Assembly: GCA_963773835.1 (NCBI GenBank)
Contig: CAVZCQ010000002.1
Location: 372,001 to 436,000, forward strand
Length of the DNA stretch: 64,000 nucleotides
Origin: JOPF136 sp963773835
GTDB taxonomy: Bacteria > Acidobacteriota > Terriglobia > Acidiferrales > UBA7541
Reading direction: 5' to 3'
Shown here one piece after another: positions 62,030 to 64,000 of this stretch (positions are counted from its first letter, which is position 1; each line of letters begins with the position of its first letter). The translations under genes were made by a program, and so were the position numbers. The notes beneath the pieces were generated by a model that was given only the letters and a program-made list of their open reading frames with translations, did not search any database and was not told where the DNA came from.

Positions 62030-62605
62030 CTATAGCCCGATATCGAAGAAAACCGTTTCGCCGGGCCCCTGAAGAATTACGTTCCATTCGAGCAGGCCCG
62101 GCTGCCCCGCCGATTTCTTCGCGATGAGGGTGCCACGCCGCGCGGGCTCGACGCGGCTCAGCGCGAAATCCACGGCGTTCGCCGGCTCATCGGGAAAATA
62201 GATGCGCGTCACCAGCCGTCGCTGCAGGCCGCGGGAAAACACGGACACCGCGATGTGCGGCGCCTGCGGTTTGCCATCCAGGCCGGGCACCTGGCCAGGT
62301 TTGATCGTGGTGAACCGGAATTTCCCGTCGTCGCCGACCAGCATGCGCCCGTAGCCCTTGAAGCCCGGCTCGATGGGTTTCTCCTGCTTGTCCTCGGGGT
62401 GCGCGTATTTGCCGTGGGAATTGGCCTGCCACAGCTCGACAAGGGCGTCAGGGACGGGCTGGCCGTCGCCGTCGAGCACGCGTCCTTCGATAATGACGCG
62501 CTCGCCGGCCACGCCGGGGCCGGCCAGGTCGGCCTGCTGAAGGCGCGTCAGGCCGATGGAGAAAAACGGGCCGACGGTGTGCGAGGTGGTTGCCTGGAGG
62601 CTCAT
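62030..62605 (-). CDS. pcaG: Protocatechuate 3,4-dioxygenase alpha subunit
   Basis: This 191-residue intradiol dioxygenase subunit has TTSHTVGPFFSIGL at the N-terminus, GRVLDGDGQPVPDALVELWQ, then RFTTIKPGQVPG, PHIAVSVFSRGL and TRIYFPDE, all typical of PcaG. It lacks the Tyr/His iron ligands, as alpha subunits do, but shapes the active site with PcaH. It is 1 nt downstream of pcaH, with translational coupling likely, and points toward the long plus-strand operon (convergent ends 30 nt apart). Confidence 0.95.
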   Translation of the reverse strand: MSLQATTSHTVGPFFSIGLTRLQQADLAGPGVAGERVIIEGRVLDGDGQPVPDALVELWQANSHGKYAHPEDKQEKPIEPGFKGYGRMLVGDDGKFRFTTIKPGQVPGLDGKPQAPHIAVSVFSRGLQRRLVTRIYFPDEPANAVDFALSRVEPARRGTLIAKKSAGQPGLLEWNVILQGPGETVFFDIGL

Positions 62606-62606
62606 C

Positions 62607-63311
62607 TCACGCCTCCATGGGAGTGGCCTCGCGGCCGCTCAGAATGATGTCGAATTTATAGCCCAAGGCGTGGACCGGGACGGTGGTCTCCCAGTCGAAC
62701 ACGGAGATCAGCCGGTTGCGTGCCTTCTCGTCCGCCGTGCAATTGAAGATGGGGTCGAAAGGCAGCAGCGGGTCGCCAGGGAAATACATCTGGGTGACCA
62801 GGCGCGTGGCGAATGCCGGACCGAACAGCGAAAAGTGGATGTGCGCCGGGCGCCAGGCGTTGTAGTGATTCCGCCAGGGATACTCGCCGGGGCGGATGGT
62901 GACAAAGCGGTAGCGCCCTTCCGAGTCGGTCAGAGCGTGGCCGCAGCCGGTGAAATTGGGATCGAGCGGGGCGGCGTGCTGGTCGTTGCGATGGAGGTAG
63001 CGGCCCGCGGAGTTGGCTTGCCAGATTTCAACCAGGGCGCGCGGGACCGGGCGGCCGTTCTCGTCGAGCACGCGGCCGCTCACGATGATGCGCTCGCCGA
63101 GCGGGTCGCCATGGCCCTGTTTGGTCAGGTCGCAGGCTTTCACGTCCACGGATTCCGTGCCAAACACGGGCCCGGTAATCTCCGTGAGCGTGTGGGGCAG
63201 ATAGATGAGCGGCTGGGCGGGAGCGCGTTTGAGGGAGGAGCGGTAAACCGGGTGCAAATGATTCGGCTGCGTGCCCGGAAAGGGGCGGCGATAGCCCGGC
63301 AGGGAGGACAT
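62607..63311 (-). CDS. pcaH: Protocatechuate 3,4-dioxygenase beta subunit
   Basis: This 234-residue subunit holds the non-heme Fe(III). Ligands are Tyr105 (NSAGRY), Tyr144 (PGEYPWRN), His157 and His159 (RPAHIHFS). Their spacing (39 and 13) is the same as Tyr408-Tyr447-His460 of the Pseudomonas enzyme. It opens protocatechuate between the hydroxyls to 3-carboxymuconate, the PcaB substrate. ATG 63311 with AAGGAG 9 nt upstream is preferred to ATG 63338. It shares the gap with a divergent MFS gene. Confidence 0.95.
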   Translation of the reverse strand: MSSLPGYRRPFPGTQPNHLHPVYRSSLKRAPAQPLIYLPHTLTEITGPVFGTESVDVKACDLTKQGHGDPLGERIIVSGRVLDENGRPVPRALVEIWQANSAGRYLHRNDQHAAPLDPNFTGCGHALTDSEGRYRFVTIRPGEYPWRNHYNAWRPAHIHFSLFGPAFATRLVTQMYFPGDPLLPFDPIFNCTADEKARNRLISVFDWETTVPVHALGYKFDIILSGREATPMEA

Positions 63312-63394
63312 GGGAGTGAGCTCCTTATGAAGGCGCATGGACGGAGGCGCCGGAGCGACTGTACGTATTCGCCGGCAAAAATGTCAAGGGCGGT

Positions 63395-63436
63395 TATCGA
63401 AATTGCGTGCGTATATTGGCCAGCCTGTGTATCCTG
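63395..63436 (+). promoter_or_regulatory. Promoter/operator of the MFS gene, shared with the IclR promoter
   Basis: The block begins TTATCGAAAT, contains GCGTGCGTATAT and ends GTGTATCCT. It aligns ungapped with 48387-48428 (33 of 42 identical). TATCCT (63431-63436) would be the -10. It lies between pcaH (minus) and the MFS gene (plus), so it could control both. It is probably a binding site for the IclR regulator. Confidence 0.6.
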
Positions 63437-63516
63437 CGGCGGGCCGCAGGGCCCACCGCGCCCATGAAGGCACACGTCACGCCCCCGACAGACGCCGGCC
63501 ACCCGGGAGGACGGCA

Positions 63517-64000
63517 ATGAACCGCGCCCGCAGCTTCTACGGCTGGAAGCTGGTGGGAGCGCTGTGGTTTCTGGACATGCTCAACATGGGCTTCCCGCTC
63601 TACTGCGCCGCGGTGATCCACACTTACATGCTGAAGCAGATCCCGATGGAGCGGACGACATTCGGGCTGGGGTACACGCTGCTGAATTTTTTCATCGGCG
63701 TACCGTCGGTGCTGATCGGAGCGGTGATCGTGCGCTGGGGCATCCGGGTGACGCTGGTGATCGGCGCTGGGCTGATACTGGCGGGGTCGCTGTGGATGGC
63801 GCTGGTGGTGCGGACGCCGTGGCAATACCTGGTGGGTTTCGGCGTGCTGATCGGGACGGGCGTGGGATTCGGGACGGTGATGCCGCTGGCCACATGCATC
63901 ACGCGATGGTTCGCGCGGTACCGCGGGCGGGCGATGGCCATCGCATTCACGGCCTGGGGCGTGGCCGGGTTTGTGGGAGCGCCGCAGTTCAACCGGTTGC
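63517..64000 (+). CDS. MFS transporter (oxalate/formate-antiporter-like), 5' part
   Basis: A frame from ATG 63517 (GGGAGG 6 nt upstream) stays open to the window end (161 codons). It begins SFYGWKLVGALWFLDMLNMG and has hydrophobic helices GYTLLNFFIGVPSVLIGAVI and LVGFGVLIGTGVGFGTVMPL, followed by RWFARYRGRAMAIAFTAWG, a loop seen in OFA-type MFS carriers. It is probably an aromatic acid or related anion importer, by its place beside pcaHG and its shared promoter. The C-terminal two thirds lie outside. Confidence 0.85.
   Translation, partial: MNRARSFYGWKLVGALWFLDMLNMGFPLYCAAVIHTYMLKQIPMERTTFGLGYTLLNFFIGVPSVLIGAVIVRWGIRVTLVIGAGLILAGSLWMALVVRTPWQYLVGFGVLIGTGVGFGTVMPLATCITRWFARYRGRAMAIAFTAWGVAGFVGAPQFNRL

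Overview
The window looks like a high-G+C chromosome segment from a soil or lignocellulose-associated Acidobacteriota, probably class Terriglobia or a related group. The evidence is three very large MacB-like permeases of the ADOP type (acidobacterial duplicated orphan permeases), a PadR regulator beside two of them, a DUF2934 protein, a UPF0182 protein, and many short REP-like palindromes between genes. No rRNA, tRNA, CRISPR array, transposase or phage gene was recognised. The assignment rests on gene content only.

Layout. 1-7.5 kb (mostly minus strand): the first codons of a flavin disulfide reductase, fumarase fumC, a frameshifted ADOP permease with its padR, and a second ADOP permease. 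7.8-17.3 kb: a SCO/CusF-type copper lipoprotein with a cytochrome c, a class V aminotransferase, a Phd/VapC-type toxin-antitoxin pair, an MFS carrier, an AI-2E-family permease and a UPF0182 membrane protein. 17.5-25.4 kb: an outer-membrane channel of the alginate-export type, a secreted VOC protein, an amidohydrolase whose C-terminus is shifted at a poly-G run, an isochorismatase-like hydrolase and an S9 peptidase. 25.7-27.1 kb: small stress genes including hsp20, with a heat-shock-like promoter.

27.1-33.5 kb is a defence-type island, less G+C-rich by eye than its surroundings. It holds a short prokaryotic Argonaute system (TIR-APAZ plus catalytically dead short pAgo, i.e. SPARTA), a PD-(D/E)XK nuclease-like protein, a NYN-domain RNase-like protein and an unrecognised polytopic membrane protein. 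Two diverged copies of a 49-nt direct repeat bracket the nuclease and NYN genes. A gene-poor kilobase follows, then a Lon-like protease, two envelope proteins, queF and a zinc-ribbon protein.

41-64 kb is a regulon for aromatic (lignin-derived) compounds. It has an aromatic-type aldehyde dehydrogenase, pcaBDC, an IclR regulator, and a long plus-strand operon. The operon encodes a four-subunit acetone/acetophenone-carboxylase-type enzyme in the order large, gamma-like, large, large, then a URO-D-like protein, a thiolase, a 4-hydroxybenzoyl-CoA-type thioesterase, 4-hydroxybenzoate hydroxylase (pobA), a sugar-isomerase-like protein and a MetE-like methyltransferase. pcaHG sit downstream on the opposite strand, then an MFS carrier. 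Read together, these genes fit an aerobic route in which a (4-hydroxy)acetophenone-like ketone is carboxylated with ATP, cleaved by thiolase to 4-hydroxybenzoyl-CoA, hydrolysed to 4-hydroxybenzoate, hydroxylated to protocatechuate and opened by PcaHG/PcaB/PcaC/PcaD. The CoA ligase this route needs is not in the window. The regulator gene and the terminal MFS gene share a near-identical 42-nt promoter/operator block, which supports one regulon.
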